Below are positions 49,736 to 57,928 of a stretch of DNA of 64,000 nt, in pieces (within the stretch, counting starts at the first letter, position 1; the number at the start of each line of letters is the position of its first letter). The notes beneath the pieces were generated by a model that did not search any database, was not told where the DNA came from, and was given only the letters and a program-made list of their open reading frames with translations. Origin of the DNA: Bacillota bacterium (GTDB taxonomy: Bacteria; Bacillota; Clostridia; Oscillospirales; Acutalibacteraceae); contig JAEZGM010000046.1 of NCBI GenBank assembly GCA_023416955.1, positions 27,364-91,363 on the forward strand, read 5' to 3'. The position numbers and the translations under genes are program-made.

Positions 49736-52435
49736 ATGGCAATTTACCAAACGGATTCCGAATCCCTCTTGGAGCAGCTTTCCGCGATACCGGCTGAGAA
49801 ACGGCGGGGAAAATTGAAAATTTACATTGGCTACGCGGCCGGTGTCGGCAAGACTTATGCAATGCTGAGTGATGCCCACGAGGTGAAAAAAAACGGCATT
49901 GATGTGGTTGCCGGATATATTGAACCACATGCCCGTCCGGAAACAATGGCGCAATTGGAGGGACTTGAATCCCTTCCTCCACTTGAACTGAGCTATAAAG
50001 GTGTTATTATAAAAGAATTCGATCTGGACGGTGCCATCCGGCGAAAACCGGAATTGATTCTGGTGGATGAACTGGCTCATACAAATGCCGAAGGCTGCCG
50101 TCACAAAAAAAGATATCAGGATGTTGAGGAACTGCTCCGTGCCGGAATCAACGTGTATACGACCATAAATGTGCAACATATTGAAAGTCTGAACGATGTG
50201 GTGGCATCCATCACGGGGATTACTGTGCACGAGCGCATCCCGGACAGTGTAATAGATAGTTCCGACCGGATCGAGCTCGTGGATATTGAGCCGGACGAGT
50301 TGATCGACCGACTGCATGAAGGAAAAATTTACAGGAAAGATCAGGCGCAGAAAGCGCTTTCCAACTTTTTCACAAAAGAGAAGCTGATCGCACTGAGGGA
50401 AATTGCACTGCGCCGCACCGCAGATAAGATCGAACAGGTCGCGGCGCAAGTCAGTGAACCGTCGGAAAGCAGTGGCTCCTATGCCAATGAACATATTATG
50501 GTTTGCCTGTCGTCCGCCCCGTCCAACGCCAAAGTAATTCGCACAGCGGCGAGAATGGCTGAGGCGTTTCACGGCTCGTTTACCGCATTGTTTGTGGAAA
50601 CGCCGGGGACACCGGAGTTGGAGGATAAAAAACGAACAGGACTCAGGGAAAATCTAAGGCTGGCGGAACAACTAGGCGCACAGATTGCCACCGTATATGG
50701 GGAGGATATTCCCGCGCAGATTGCGGAATATGCGAGAACAAGCCGTGTTTCAAAAATTGTCATAGGGCGTTCCGCCCGCATTGGGAGGTGGCGTACAAAA
50801 TCAAATTTTGTAGATAAGCTGACTGCGCTCGCACCGAATCTGGATGTCTATATCATCCCCGATATGCAGTCATCCTTTCAGAGAAGAAAGTCGAAATTTG
50901 TAAGGCCTCCCGAAATTTCCTTGGCCGATACCGTCAAAACCGCAGGGATTCTGGCTGCCTGCACCGCAGTTGGTTTTTTGTTTAACTGCTTGAATCTCAG
51001 CATCGCCAACATTATTATGGTCTACATTCTGGGGGTATTACTCAATGCCGTCGTGACGAACGGCAGATTATACAGTGTGGTGTCGTCCGTTCTCAGTGTT
51101 TTCGCGTTTAACTTCTTTTTTACCGAGCCCCATTTCACCTTTCAGGCGACCGATCCGGGGATTCCGATAACTTTTCTGGTGATGCTATTAGCAGCATTGA
51201 TCACTACTACACTGACTAAGCGGGTCAAGGAACAGGCCCGCCAATCCGCCCAGAAAGCCTACCGAACGGAGATACTTTTGGAAACCAGCCGAAAATTGCA
51301 GCAGGCAAAAGATCAATCAGAAATTATGAGCGAAACAGCACGGCAAATGGTGAAACTATTGGATCGAACTGTGATTTTTTATCCGGAAATGGAAAACAAG
51401 CTGGCAGAACCGATGGTTTTTGAGAAAGAAGATCTGCAAGCCGACCCGAAGACTTACACAGAGATTGATGAACGCGCGGTTGCCGAATGGGTTTACAAAA
51501 ACAATAAACGCGCCGGTGTCACAACCAATACGCTTTCCGCCGCCAAATGCCTGTATCTTGCGGTGCGCGCAAGGGATAAAGTGCTTGCCGTTGCGGGAAT
51601 CGTTATGGAAAAGGAAGCTCCTCTGGGCGTCTTTGAAAAGAGTCTTATGATTGCGATGCTCAGTGAGTGTGCCCTGGCATTGGAAAAAGAGCAGTCAAAT
51701 GAGGCACAGAAACAGATTTCCATGCAGATGCAGCAGGAACAGCTCCGCGCAAATCTGCTCCGCGCAATCTCCCATGATTTGCGTACGCCGCTGACAAGCA
51801 TTTCCGGCAATGCAGGTATCCTCATGGGAAGCTCCGATAAGTTAAGCGAACCACAGAAAAAAAACTTGTATTCCGATATCTATGACGACTCCATGTGGCT
51901 GATCAATTTGGTGGAAAACCTGCTCTCCATCACCCGGATTGACAACGGCGCGTTACATTTGGATTTGCAGCCCGAGCTTTTGGATGATGTGATTGCAGAA
52001 GCGCTGCACCATGTCAACCGAAAAAGCGTGGAGCATAAGATTGATATCCATTTGGACGACGAATTTCTGATGGCCAAAATGGATTCCCGGCTCATCGTTC
52101 AAGTCTTGATCAATATTCTGAATAATGCAATTCAATACACCCCTCCCGGTTCCCGAATCGTTATTTCAGCATATCGTGAAAAGCAGATGGTACGGGTGGA
52201 AATCGCGGACGACGGCCCTGGCATTTCGGATGAGGCCAAAACGAAACTGTTTGATATGTTTTACACGGCGAACAATGCGCGGGGGGACGGACGGCGTGGT
52301 CTGGGGCTGGGCCTTTCCCTATGCAAAACGATTATCAATGCCCACGGCGGCACCATCTATGTAAGAGACAATGTTCCCCAGGGCACGATATTCTGCTTTA
52401 CCTTGCAGGTACAGGAGGTGAATCTTCATGAATAA
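49736..52435 (+). CDS. kdpD: Sensor histidine kinase KdpD
   Basis: The 899-aa full-length KdpD follows AAAGGAGG. The N-terminal KdpD domain (about 20-230) has KIYIGYAAGVGKTYAML (Walker A-like) and ILVDELAHTNAEGCRHKKR. A USP domain follows (about 250-365), then four TM helices (about 395-500, DUF4118), a GAF-like region (about 520-650), HisKA with H679 in ISHDLRTPLTSIS and HATPase with RRGLGLGLSLC. It senses K+ limitation or turgor. The Usp domain of some relatives binds c-di-AMP. Confidence 0.94.
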   Translation: MAIYQTDSESLLEQLSAIPAEKRRGKLKIYIGYAAGVGKTYAMLSDAHEVKKNGIDVVAGYIEPHARPETMAQLEGLESLPPLELSYKGVIIKEFDLDGAIRRKPELILVDELAHTNAEGCRHKKRYQDVEELLRAGINVYTTINVQHIESLNDVVASITGITVHERIPDSVIDSSDRIELVDIEPDELIDRLHEGKIYRKDQAQKALSNFFTKEKLIALREIALRRTADKIEQVAAQVSEPSESSGSYANEHIMVCLSSAPSNAKVIRTAARMAEAFHGSFTALFVETPGTPELEDKKRTGLRENLRLAEQLGAQIATVYGEDIPAQIAEYARTSRVSKIVIGRSARIGRWRTKSNFVDKLTALAPNLDVYIIPDMQSSFQRRKSKFVRPPEISLADTVKTAGILAACTAVGFLFNCLNLSIANIIMVYILGVLLNAVVTNGRLYSVVSSVLSVFAFNFFFTEPHFTFQATDPGIPITFLVMLLAALITTTLTKRVKEQARQSAQKAYRTEILLETSRKLQQAKDQSEIMSETARQMVKLLDRTVIFYPEMENKLAEPMVFEKEDLQADPKTYTEIDERAVAEWVYKNNKRAGVTTNTLSAAKCLYLAVRARDKVLAVAGIVMEKEAPLGVFEKSLMIAMLSECALALEKEQSNEAQKQISMQMQQEQLRANLLRAISHDLRTPLTSISGNAGILMGSSDKLSEPQKKNLYSDIYDDSMWLINLVENLLSITRIDNGALHLDLQPELLDDVIAEALHHVNRKSVEHKIDIHLDDEFLMAKMDSRLIVQVLINILNNAIQYTPPGSRIVISAYREKQMVRVEIADDGPGISDEAKTKLFDMFYTANNARGDGRRGLGLGLSLCKTIINAHGGTIYVRDNVPQGTIFCFTLQVQEVNLHE

Positions 52436-53144
52436 ACCCTCAATTCTCGTGGTGGAGGATGATACGGCAATCTGCAAGCTGATCGCCACGACACTGGAGA
52501 CGCACGGGTATCAGTACCATATGGCCAATACAGGAGGGGCCGCGATTTTGGAGGCGACCTCCATGCAACCGGATATTATCATCCTGGATCTGGGACTTCC
52601 GGACATGGATGGCGTAGATATTATCAAAAAAGTGCGGGGGTGGTCCAATACACCCATTATCGTAGTCAGCGCTCGAAGCGAGGATCGCGACAAAATTGAG
52701 GCTTTGGATGCAGGAGCGGACGACTACCTGACTAAGCCCTTCAGCGTAGATGAATTGTTGGCGCGGCTCCGGGTCAGTCTGCGCAGAGTCCGCTATGACA
52801 GGGAAAAGCTGCAAAAGGATGCCTCTGTTTTTACCAACGGGAGCTTGATCGTTGACTATATGGCGGGCAGTGTATCGTTAGACGGAGAAGAAATTCATTT
52901 GACTCCGATGGAATACAAACTCCTGTGTTTGCTGGCTAAAAACGTAGGGAGAGTTTTGACGTACGATTTTATCCTCCATGAAATTTGGGGCGGTTACTCC
53001 AATGATATCTCTGCTCTGCGTGTCTTCATGGCAACCCTGCGGAAAAAAATAGAGAAAACGCCTTCCCGGCCGAAGTACATCCAGACGCATATAGGTATCG
53101 GCTACCGTATGCTTCGGGTGGATGAAGATGGGAAGTCAATGTAA
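52428..53144 (+). CDS. kdpE: Response regulator KdpE
   Basis: The 238-aa protein overlaps kdpD by 8 bp. Its receiver has VVEDD, phospho-acceptor Asp54 in IILDLGLPDMDG and Lys in LTKPFS. The winged helix has LTPMEYKLLCLLAKNVGRVLTYDFIL and the final THIGIGYRM. It should activate kdpFABC through direct repeats in the shared intergenic region. Confidence 0.94.
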   Translation: MNKPSILVVEDDTAICKLIATTLETHGYQYHMANTGGAAILEATSMQPDIIILDLGLPDMDGVDIIKKVRGWSNTPIIVVSARSEDRDKIEALDAGADDYLTKPFSVDELLARLRVSLRRVRYDREKLQKDASVFTNGSLIVDYMAGSVSLDGEEIHLTPMEYKLLCLLAKNVGRVLTYDFILHEIWGGYSNDISALRVFMATLRKKIEKTPSRPKYIQTHIGIGYRMLRVDEDGKSM

Positions 53145-53445
53145 TATGAGTATATTTTGACGCCATCTGGTTAACAGAACGGTATGATGGATGTATTCGG
53201 AATTAATATCTCGCATGGAATCCGTTTTAGCAATAAGAGTATTAGAAACAATGCAATATTATAAAACACGTCATTTCCCGCCGTGTCGCTAAGACGGCTT
53301 TAGGGGGCGGGTTCTGTGAAAAGGCTATTTCATTGGTTAATAAGAGAGACTGCCTTTGCAGATACTCCACTCCCTGGTGGAGAACATGAAATATCAGCAA
53401 TTTAAATCTCAGTAATTTGGTTATTCGGTACTCAGTTCCTCAAAA

Positions 53446-53493
53446 AGTCGAAAATGTCGAGCTGCAAGCACAAACTTGCTGTTCGGCATTTTT
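53446..53493 (+). terminator. Terminator downstream of kdpE
   Basis: AAAATGTCGA pairs with TTCGGCATTTT (one G-U pair) and inner GCAAG pairs with CTTGC; a T-run follows. It lies 300 bp after kdpE, with no gene between. Confidence 0.65.
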
Positions 53494-53776
53494 TCTGCCC
53501 CTTTTGAACCGGAATGCGCGATTAAACAGTCTTACTGCAGGTTCCCACTTTTCCTTGTTTCGCTTTGCTCTGTATGGGGAAGTGGAATAAATGAAAATTT
53601 TAGGATTACCTGTGAAAATATCATCGCAGAAGTCTATTTACATACCGGCGAACTATCTTTTGGTGAAAAGTCTTTCGTAAAAAAACCGGTATTTCTCCCG
53701 GTAAATGGCAAAAAGAGACAACCACAACGTAAACCTTTATGTTAAGGACTTAGCATATATACATTCCTTTCAGGCG

Positions 53777-53823
53777 AGTATAGCGGTCACTTCGGGTTAA
53801 GTTGGGGCTGTTAACAAAGTCCA
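53777..53823 (-). repeat. 47-bp inverted repeat, left copy
   Basis: The minus strand from 53823 reads TGGACTTTGTTAACAGCCCC and continues to ACCCGAAGTGACCGCTA. It aligns without gaps to the plus strand at 55298-55344, with about 80% identity. The two copies face each other across 1.47 kb. Confidence 0.6.
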
Positions 53824-53863
53824 CATACTAAAAACTAATGAATATTGGTGATTATTTATACAG

Positions 53864-53899
53864 AACAAAGAAGCAAGGCGTATGCCTTGCTTCTTTGTT
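53864..53899. terminator. Perfect 16-bp hairpin without adjacent gene
   Basis: AACAAAGAAGCAAGGC (53864-53879) and GCCTTGCTTCTTTGTT (53884-53899) with loop GTAT. Terminator-like in shape; the nearest gene, on the minus strand, ends at 54100, so it may serve that gene or be a relic. Confidence 0.6.
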
Positions 53900-54099
53900 A
53901 GTAGATTAATATTACATGGATAATGCTTGCATAGATTAAATCTCATAGGGTCGCATTAATTAAGTACTGGAAACGTAGGAAAACAACACTATTAGTAATT
54001 GATCCTATTAATGCTAATATACAAATGTTTATTAGGTATGACACATTGTCTGTCATAAATTTCAAACTGCCCGGCGGATAGTTTGAAATGTTTCACTGA

Positions 54100-54591
54100 T
54101 TAAAAAATGCCCCCATTTTCCATATCAGTCTTATTCACAAAATCTATATGGTATAGTTTTTCCCAATGATTAATGTTTAGTGTTCCCTTAGTGAGACGGA
54201 TTGCTAAAATGCAACAGTTTTCATCCTTTTCATTATTTGCCATATCGTACCATTCGGCAAAAGCTGTACGGAGTTTGGATCTTATTTCGGCATTATTTGG
54301 ATCAAGCACCCAACCGAGGTTTTCACCTACCCCATTAGCGGTGAACATCGCTAAACAACCCGCGACCGAAACCTCCGAATTTTGTGAGATTTGCTGCATT
54401 TTATTTGATTTTTCATATGTTACAACATAAAATATGCCCTCTTCATAATAGGCGTCCACACTACGGACAACCGGGCGGGACATTCCGTTAGCGCCCGGCT
54501 CTCGCGCAATCGTCGCGAGGGAAATAACATTGTCTTTGCCGTTTCCAAACTTTTCTTCGATTAATTTTAATCCTTCTTCGTAATTACTCAT
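54100..54591 (-). CDS. Pyridoxamine 5'-phosphate oxidase-family protein
   Basis: The 163-aa product starts at ATG 54591 (MSNYEEGLKLIEEKFG) behind GGAGG. The split-barrel flavin-binding fold of the PNPOx-like group is suggested by VISLATIAREPGANGMSRPVVRSVDAYYEEGIFYVVTYEKSNKMQQI (start, strand and loop pattern) and by VSVAGCLAMFTANGVGENLGWV. Such proteins bind FMN, F420 or haem, or act on nitro compounds; the substrate is unknown. It directly follows the broken AraC-type gene and may once have been its target. Confidence 0.8.
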   Translation of the reverse strand: MSNYEEGLKLIEEKFGNGKDNVISLATIAREPGANGMSRPVVRSVDAYYEEGIFYVVTYEKSNKMQQISQNSEVSVAGCLAMFTANGVGENLGWVLDPNNAEIRSKLRTAFAEWYDMANNEKDENCCILAIRLTKGTLNINHWEKLYHIDFVNKTDMENGGIF

Positions 54592-54616
54592 TTGATTTTC
54601 CTCCAGCATTAATTAT

Positions 54617-55071
54617 TTATTTTTCTCGTTTCTTAAAAGGAATCCACAATTCTACATAAGAGATGTCGGACGTACTTTTATAGTACATCTCAGGGAAGAA
54701 TCCATCGGCAATTAGATTGTGCTTTTTAAGCCAAAACCAAGTGTATTTCATTGCCTTACCCAAATCAATTATCATCTGTTCGTGATTTTCCGATTCAAAG
54801 CCACAGACGACATATTCTCGTATGGGCAGTTGCCGATTTGTAAATCCGGGGTTTTTCTCGCCTTTTTTCGCTTCTGCACCAACAAAATACTTTGCCAATC
54901 GCGTAATTTAATATAATCTCGAACCGATGTTTTTACTAATCGTGTGAATAATCTCTGATAATAAAACAGTGAAAGTACGGCAATTTCTGCCAGTTCTTCG
55001 ATTTGGACTTCTTCACCGAGATGTTCTTCGATGTGGTTCAGAGTTTTTTGTATGGCTTCCCATGCGTGCAT
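54617..55071 (-). pseudogene. Collapsed AraC-type regulator with GyrI-like domain
   Basis: The 5' part (55071 to about 54905) encodes MHAWEAIQKTLNHIEEHLGE and the first HTH of an AraC regulator, up to RDYIKLR. The 3' part (54898-54617, another frame) encodes the end of a GyrI-like domain (YFVGAEAKKG, LPIREYVVCGFESE, FFPEMYYKSTSDISYVELWIPFK). In intact relatives about 150 residues lie between. An internal deletion with a frameshift near 54895-54905 has removed the second HTH and most of the ligand domain. The gene is not functional as a regulator. Confidence 0.8.
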
Positions 55072-55478
55072 ATAGATTCCTCTCTCTAAAACAATATACC
55101 AGAGATGAAAAACAAATGCTTAACCGTGTCTGCTCTTTTTTATCTAATGTATACGTATAAAATAATGTGCACCTGTCCACACCGAACTCTTATACAAGTT
55201 ATAACCATAATTGTCTATCGCAAATATTATATCAAGATTTGTGACTTTTTGAAATAATGAATAGTTAATAGACAATATCCAATTAGAAAATATTTGATGG
55301 ACTTTGTCAACACCTCGAAGTTGGCCCGAAGTGTCCGTTACCGTATAAAAATATCACCCATATAGTTCATTTGGGCAGTGCCTTGAGAATGTAATAGTTC
55401 TAGTATTTTATTTTTGCGGTTTTCTTAATACGTTTGGCTCATATTTAAACATGCCACTTGTACAGAGGTAACCCATAA
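55072..55478. other. AT-rich intergenic region with right copy of the inverted repeat
   Basis: No gene is seen. It includes the 47-bp repeat copy at 55298-55344. The sequence between 55140 and 55290 is very AT-rich and featureless. Confidence 0.5.
55298..55344 (+). repeat. 47-bp inverted repeat, right copy
   Basis: The plus strand reads TGGACTTTGTCAACACCTCG and continues through GCCCGAAGTGTCCGTTAC. It aligns without gaps to the complement of 53777-53823. Together they could be terminal repeats of a 1.57-kb unit or two independent insertions of one short repeat. Confidence 0.6.
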
Positions 55479-55799
55479 TGGCTGCTTTCGCCTACGTTTG
55501 TTCGTCTTCTTTTCGTATTCGTAGGGTACTGTCTGTCTGCATTCTTTGGAATTACAATCGGAATTCTGTTTGTAACTTTTCCAAAGCTGCAAGCGGTGTT
55601 CAGCCCATTCTTTTCTGTCGTTATGGCTGTTCCGAAAACCGCTATCATGCCACTCCTTGTAGTGTGGTTCGGAATTGGTTTTAACAGCAAAGTGGGTATG
55701 GCTTTATTGTTCTGCATGTTTACTATCCTTTTTAATACCGTATCAGGTGCAAAGCAGACACGTGAGATGACGCATTATGCTCATAATATTCCGTATTAA
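55479..55799 (+). pseudogene. Fragment of an ABC transporter permease (NitT/TauT type)
   Basis: The frame from 55479 gives WLLSPTFVRLLFVFVGYCLS, then AFFGITIGILFVTFPKLQAVF and SVVMAVPKTAIMPLLVVWFG, the central part of a SsuC/TauC-type permease including the P-K-A-I-M-P-L motif. No start codon with ribosome-binding site is present, and the end (TREMTHYAHNIPY) leaves the family pattern. The N- and C-terminal thirds and partner genes are missing, so it is a remnant. Confidence 0.75.
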
Positions 55800-55852
55800 T
55801 TTGGACTATACTGTCTTACTAAATTAAAAATTGCACATATTGTAACTCATTT

Positions 55853-56686
55853 TTATGCTTCCTGTTTGCGGAAAATAGTTTGATTTAGGCCCAAAAAGCC
55901 CGCGATCAAATGGTTAACCTGTATAGGATTGTCCTGATTGGAGTTGTGGCTTGCATGTTCAATCATATGTAAAATACAATTACTGTCTTCTTTTGACCAT
56001 GGTTCTGCAACCTTCCTGATGTTTCCCAACTTGTCATCGACACCGCAAAGCAGTAAAACCGGCTGGTGAAACCGGTATACCGCATCCTCGTGCAGACAGC
56101 TTTCGGCCATATTCAGCATAACTTCTACAAAAGTCTGTTTATCCAGTTTATTGAAGCAGTCGTAAATATATTTTCTTACACTCTCCGTATTCGCACTTGC
56201 CTCTGCGCTCTGGCGGATTAGGGTTTTCCATGGATAGAGAGCAAACAGAAATCCGGCGGATTTCAGCGCCAGCTTTTCCGTGACGGTAAGTTTCCCGGTA
56301 TTTTTAGCGCAGTCGATCAACACCATTCTATCAATTAGCTGGGGATATTGGTATGCGATTTCCTGAGCAAGATTTCCGCCCATCGACTGCCCAATCAGGA
56401 TTGCGCGGTCAATAGAATATATCTCAAACAATTTTCTGCAGTCGCTTATCATATCGTTAAACTGAAATTTCTTTCCTAACTCCAGTTTGGATAGCCCATG
56501 CCCGCGCGCATCCCAAGCAATGATGTGATAGGTTGGGCCAAACAAACCAAACTGAGCTTCAAACATGGCGTGATCCATGCCTGCTCCGGGAAAAAAGAGT
56601 ACCCACTTGTTCTCGGAGCGGTTCCGATACCAATAATTGATTTCGCAGCCTAAATTCTGAAAAGTTAGATGTTCCATATTCTCCAT
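55853..56686 (-). CDS. Alpha/beta hydrolase
   Basis: The 277-aa product starts at ATG 56686 (MENMEHLTFQNLGCEI) behind AGGAGAG; an upstream ATG at 56704 overlaps that site. The oxyanion region is FFPGAGMDHAMF, the nucleophile elbow IGQSMGGNLAQ (Ser in G-x-S-x-G), acid CGVDDK and catalytic His in EHASHNSN. WDARGHGLS is the classic strand-4 motif. Single-domain cytoplasmic esterase or lipase type. It is downstream of and probably controlled by the TetR-type gene. Confidence 0.85.
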   Translation of the reverse strand: MENMEHLTFQNLGCEINYWYRNRSENKWVLFFPGAGMDHAMFEAQFGLFGPTYHIIAWDARGHGLSKLELGKKFQFNDMISDCRKLFEIYSIDRAILIGQSMGGNLAQEIAYQYPQLIDRMVLIDCAKNTGKLTVTEKLALKSAGFLFALYPWKTLIRQSAEASANTESVRKYIYDCFNKLDKQTFVEVMLNMAESCLHEDAVYRFHQPVLLLCGVDDKLGNIRKVAEPWSKEDSNCILHMIEHASHNSNQDNPIQVNHLIAGFLGLNQTIFRKQEA

Positions 56687-56716
56687 CAGATTCACTCTCC
56701 TCATAGATCAAAGTCC

Positions 56717-57322
56717 TTATTTATAATAATGATTTTTTAAAGAACTCATCATCTTCTGAAATGCCGGTAGAATCTCCCTGATTTTTGCATCGCTTAATTC
56801 TTCTCTGCCGCGCATGCATCCCTCCGCAATAAACAGGATAATGTCAATCAGTTCTTTCGCGTCAGATGGGTTCTGAAACTGTTCATAATTAATTTGCTTA
56901 AGAATATCCTCTTTTCCAATCCAAGTAAGCGCTTTTTTTCTTTTTTCCAAGTCCGAGCTTATTTCTACTTCGGATTCATAGTAGGCCTTTGCTACAAATT
57001 GAAGCAAATATGGATAGTCATGCATGACCAGGAGTCGTCGCTCAATTTCTCGGTTGACCAGTTGAAATAAATCGTTCTTTTCTCCGCATATACTTTCCGC
57101 TTTTCGGTCATTCAGAAACTGAATTGCCGTATCAAACAAATATAGATAATACTCTTTTTTATTCTTAAAATAGTAAAATATCAAAGACTTTGAAATAGCA
57201 GCCTCTTCGGCGACGAAAGACATTGAGCCCTTTTTATAGGGATACAATGAGAAGACCTTAAATCCGGCATTGGTTAAGTTATTCTGTTTATCAGCAGGCA
57301 ATTTAAAATAATTGGAGTTCAT
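56717..57322 (-). CDS. TetR-family repressor
   Basis: The 201-aa protein has an N-terminal HTH (AGFKVFSLYPYKKGSMSFVAEEAAISKSLIFYYFKNKKEYY; recognition helix KSLIFYYF) and a helical ligand-binding domain. AGGAGCAG precedes the start. It is followed after 30 bp by the hydrolase. The inverted repeat around its -10 box indicates autorepression; the inducer is unknown. Confidence 0.85.
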   Translation of the reverse strand: MNSNYFKLPADKQNNLTNAGFKVFSLYPYKKGSMSFVAEEAAISKSLIFYYFKNKKEYYLYLFDTAIQFLNDRKAESICGEKNDLFQLVNREIERRLLVMHDYPYLLQFVAKAYYESEVEISSDLEKRKKALTWIGKEDILKQINYEQFQNPSDAKELIDIILFIAEGCMRGREELSDAKIREILPAFQKMMSSLKNHYYK

Positions 57323-57343
57323 GTTCTGCTCCTTTATAGACCG

Positions 57344-57394
57344 AAACGGTCAGTGAATTAACTAGATTATAAATCCACTGACCGTTTTTGAGAA
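57344..57394 (-). promoter_or_regulatory. Promoter and operator of the tetR-hydrolase operon
   Basis: AAACGGTCAGTG (57344-57355) and CACTGACCGTTT (57376-57387) are perfect 12-bp arms separated by 20 bp. Within the gap, minus-strand TATAAT (57371-57366) is the -10 box; TTCTCA (57394-57389) is a -35 at 17 bp. Operators on both sides of the -10 give strong repression. The left arm also forms GACCG-AAA-CGGTC. Confidence 0.75.
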
Positions 57395-57663
57395 GACCTT
57401 TTGTGCATTTTCATATTTTCATTTTATTGCTGCAAATATATTACAACCATTATAAAACAATACCGTATGGGGAACTGTAATGCGGCTAGCTTTGGATTTT
57501 TGACAATTGCCCTGGCAATGGAAACCCGCTGCTACTCACCACCGGAACGTTCCCTTAAAGTGCTAATGGTCTTGAATTTTCACTTCAAATTACTGATGAT
57601 ATGATTTTTGTTTGGACTGACTTATACTAGAATTTTAAACTTGATATAAAGGCAACTTTTCCC
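57388..57663. other. Intergenic region between tetR and the BlaI-controlled operon
   Basis: About 275 bp separate the two divergent units. A short frame at 57401-57604 has no ribosome-binding site or recognisable product. Nothing else is evident. Confidence 0.5.
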
Positions 57664-57720
57664 TTGACTTTTGAAACTTACAAATGTAATATTTATTTAT
57701 ATTACATTTGTAAGTTTCAA
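57664..57720 (+). promoter_or_regulatory. Promoter with 50-bp BlaI-type palindromic operator
   Basis: TTGACT (57664-57669), 17 bp, TAATAT (57687-57692). Positions 57671-57720 are two perfect 22-bp arms (TTGAAACTTACAAATGTAAT plus AT) around TTATTT. Each arm contains TTACAAATGTAA, the TACA/TGTA box of BlaI/MecI repressors. The same box lies in the blaI promoter at 63520. The operator overlaps the -10 and the start, so repression until BlaR1 signalling is expected. Confidence 0.85.
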
Positions 57721-57730
57721 GGAGCATAAA

Positions 57731-57889
57731 ATGAGAAAATTCCATATTGTCCTAATTTGCGTTAATATCATTCTTCTTATTTCGGCAATTATTTTAGCGT
57801 CACATTATTTTTCGGTCTGCAGAGATAGTAATATTTATAAATATGATGGTTCTATCTTAAAGCCTGTCAGTGAAATTCAAATCAAATAA
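57731..57889 (+). CDS. 52-aa membrane protein, first gene of the BlaI-controlled operon
   Basis: The ATG at 57731 follows AAGGAG. The peptide MRKFHIVLICVNIILLISAI continues into ILASHYFSV: one TM helix (about 5-27) and a 25-residue polar tail (CRDSNIYKYDGS). No family recognised. The leader position behind a BlaI-type promoter suggests a small accessory to the PBP downstream, or a leader peptide. Confidence 0.6.
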   Translation: MRKFHIVLICVNIILLISAIILASHYFSVCRDSNIYKYDGSILKPVSEIQIK

Positions 57890-57928
57890 CACTCCACATT
57901 AGTTTTATCAAAACATAAGAGGTACATG

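Larger units (their letters stand above)
53145..54099. other. 955-bp intergenic region after kdpE
   Basis: No convincing gene is present. It contains CCCGCC/GGCGGG arms at about 53279-53311, a terminator-like hairpin at 53446-53493 (AAAATGTCGA with TTCGGCATTTTTT, inner GCAAG/CTTGC), an inverted-repeat copy at 53777-53823 and a perfect 16-bp terminator at 53864. A frame at 53476-53745 lacks a ribosome-binding site and protein-like composition. Confidence 0.5.

Noticed and set aside
53476..53745. 89-aa ORF after kdpE
   Set aside because: Starts inside a terminator hairpin, lacks a ribosome-binding site and has no recognisable fold.
57401..57604. 67-aa ORF between tetR and the BlaI-controlled operon
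   Set aside because: No ribosome-binding site, no start context and no protein-like pattern.
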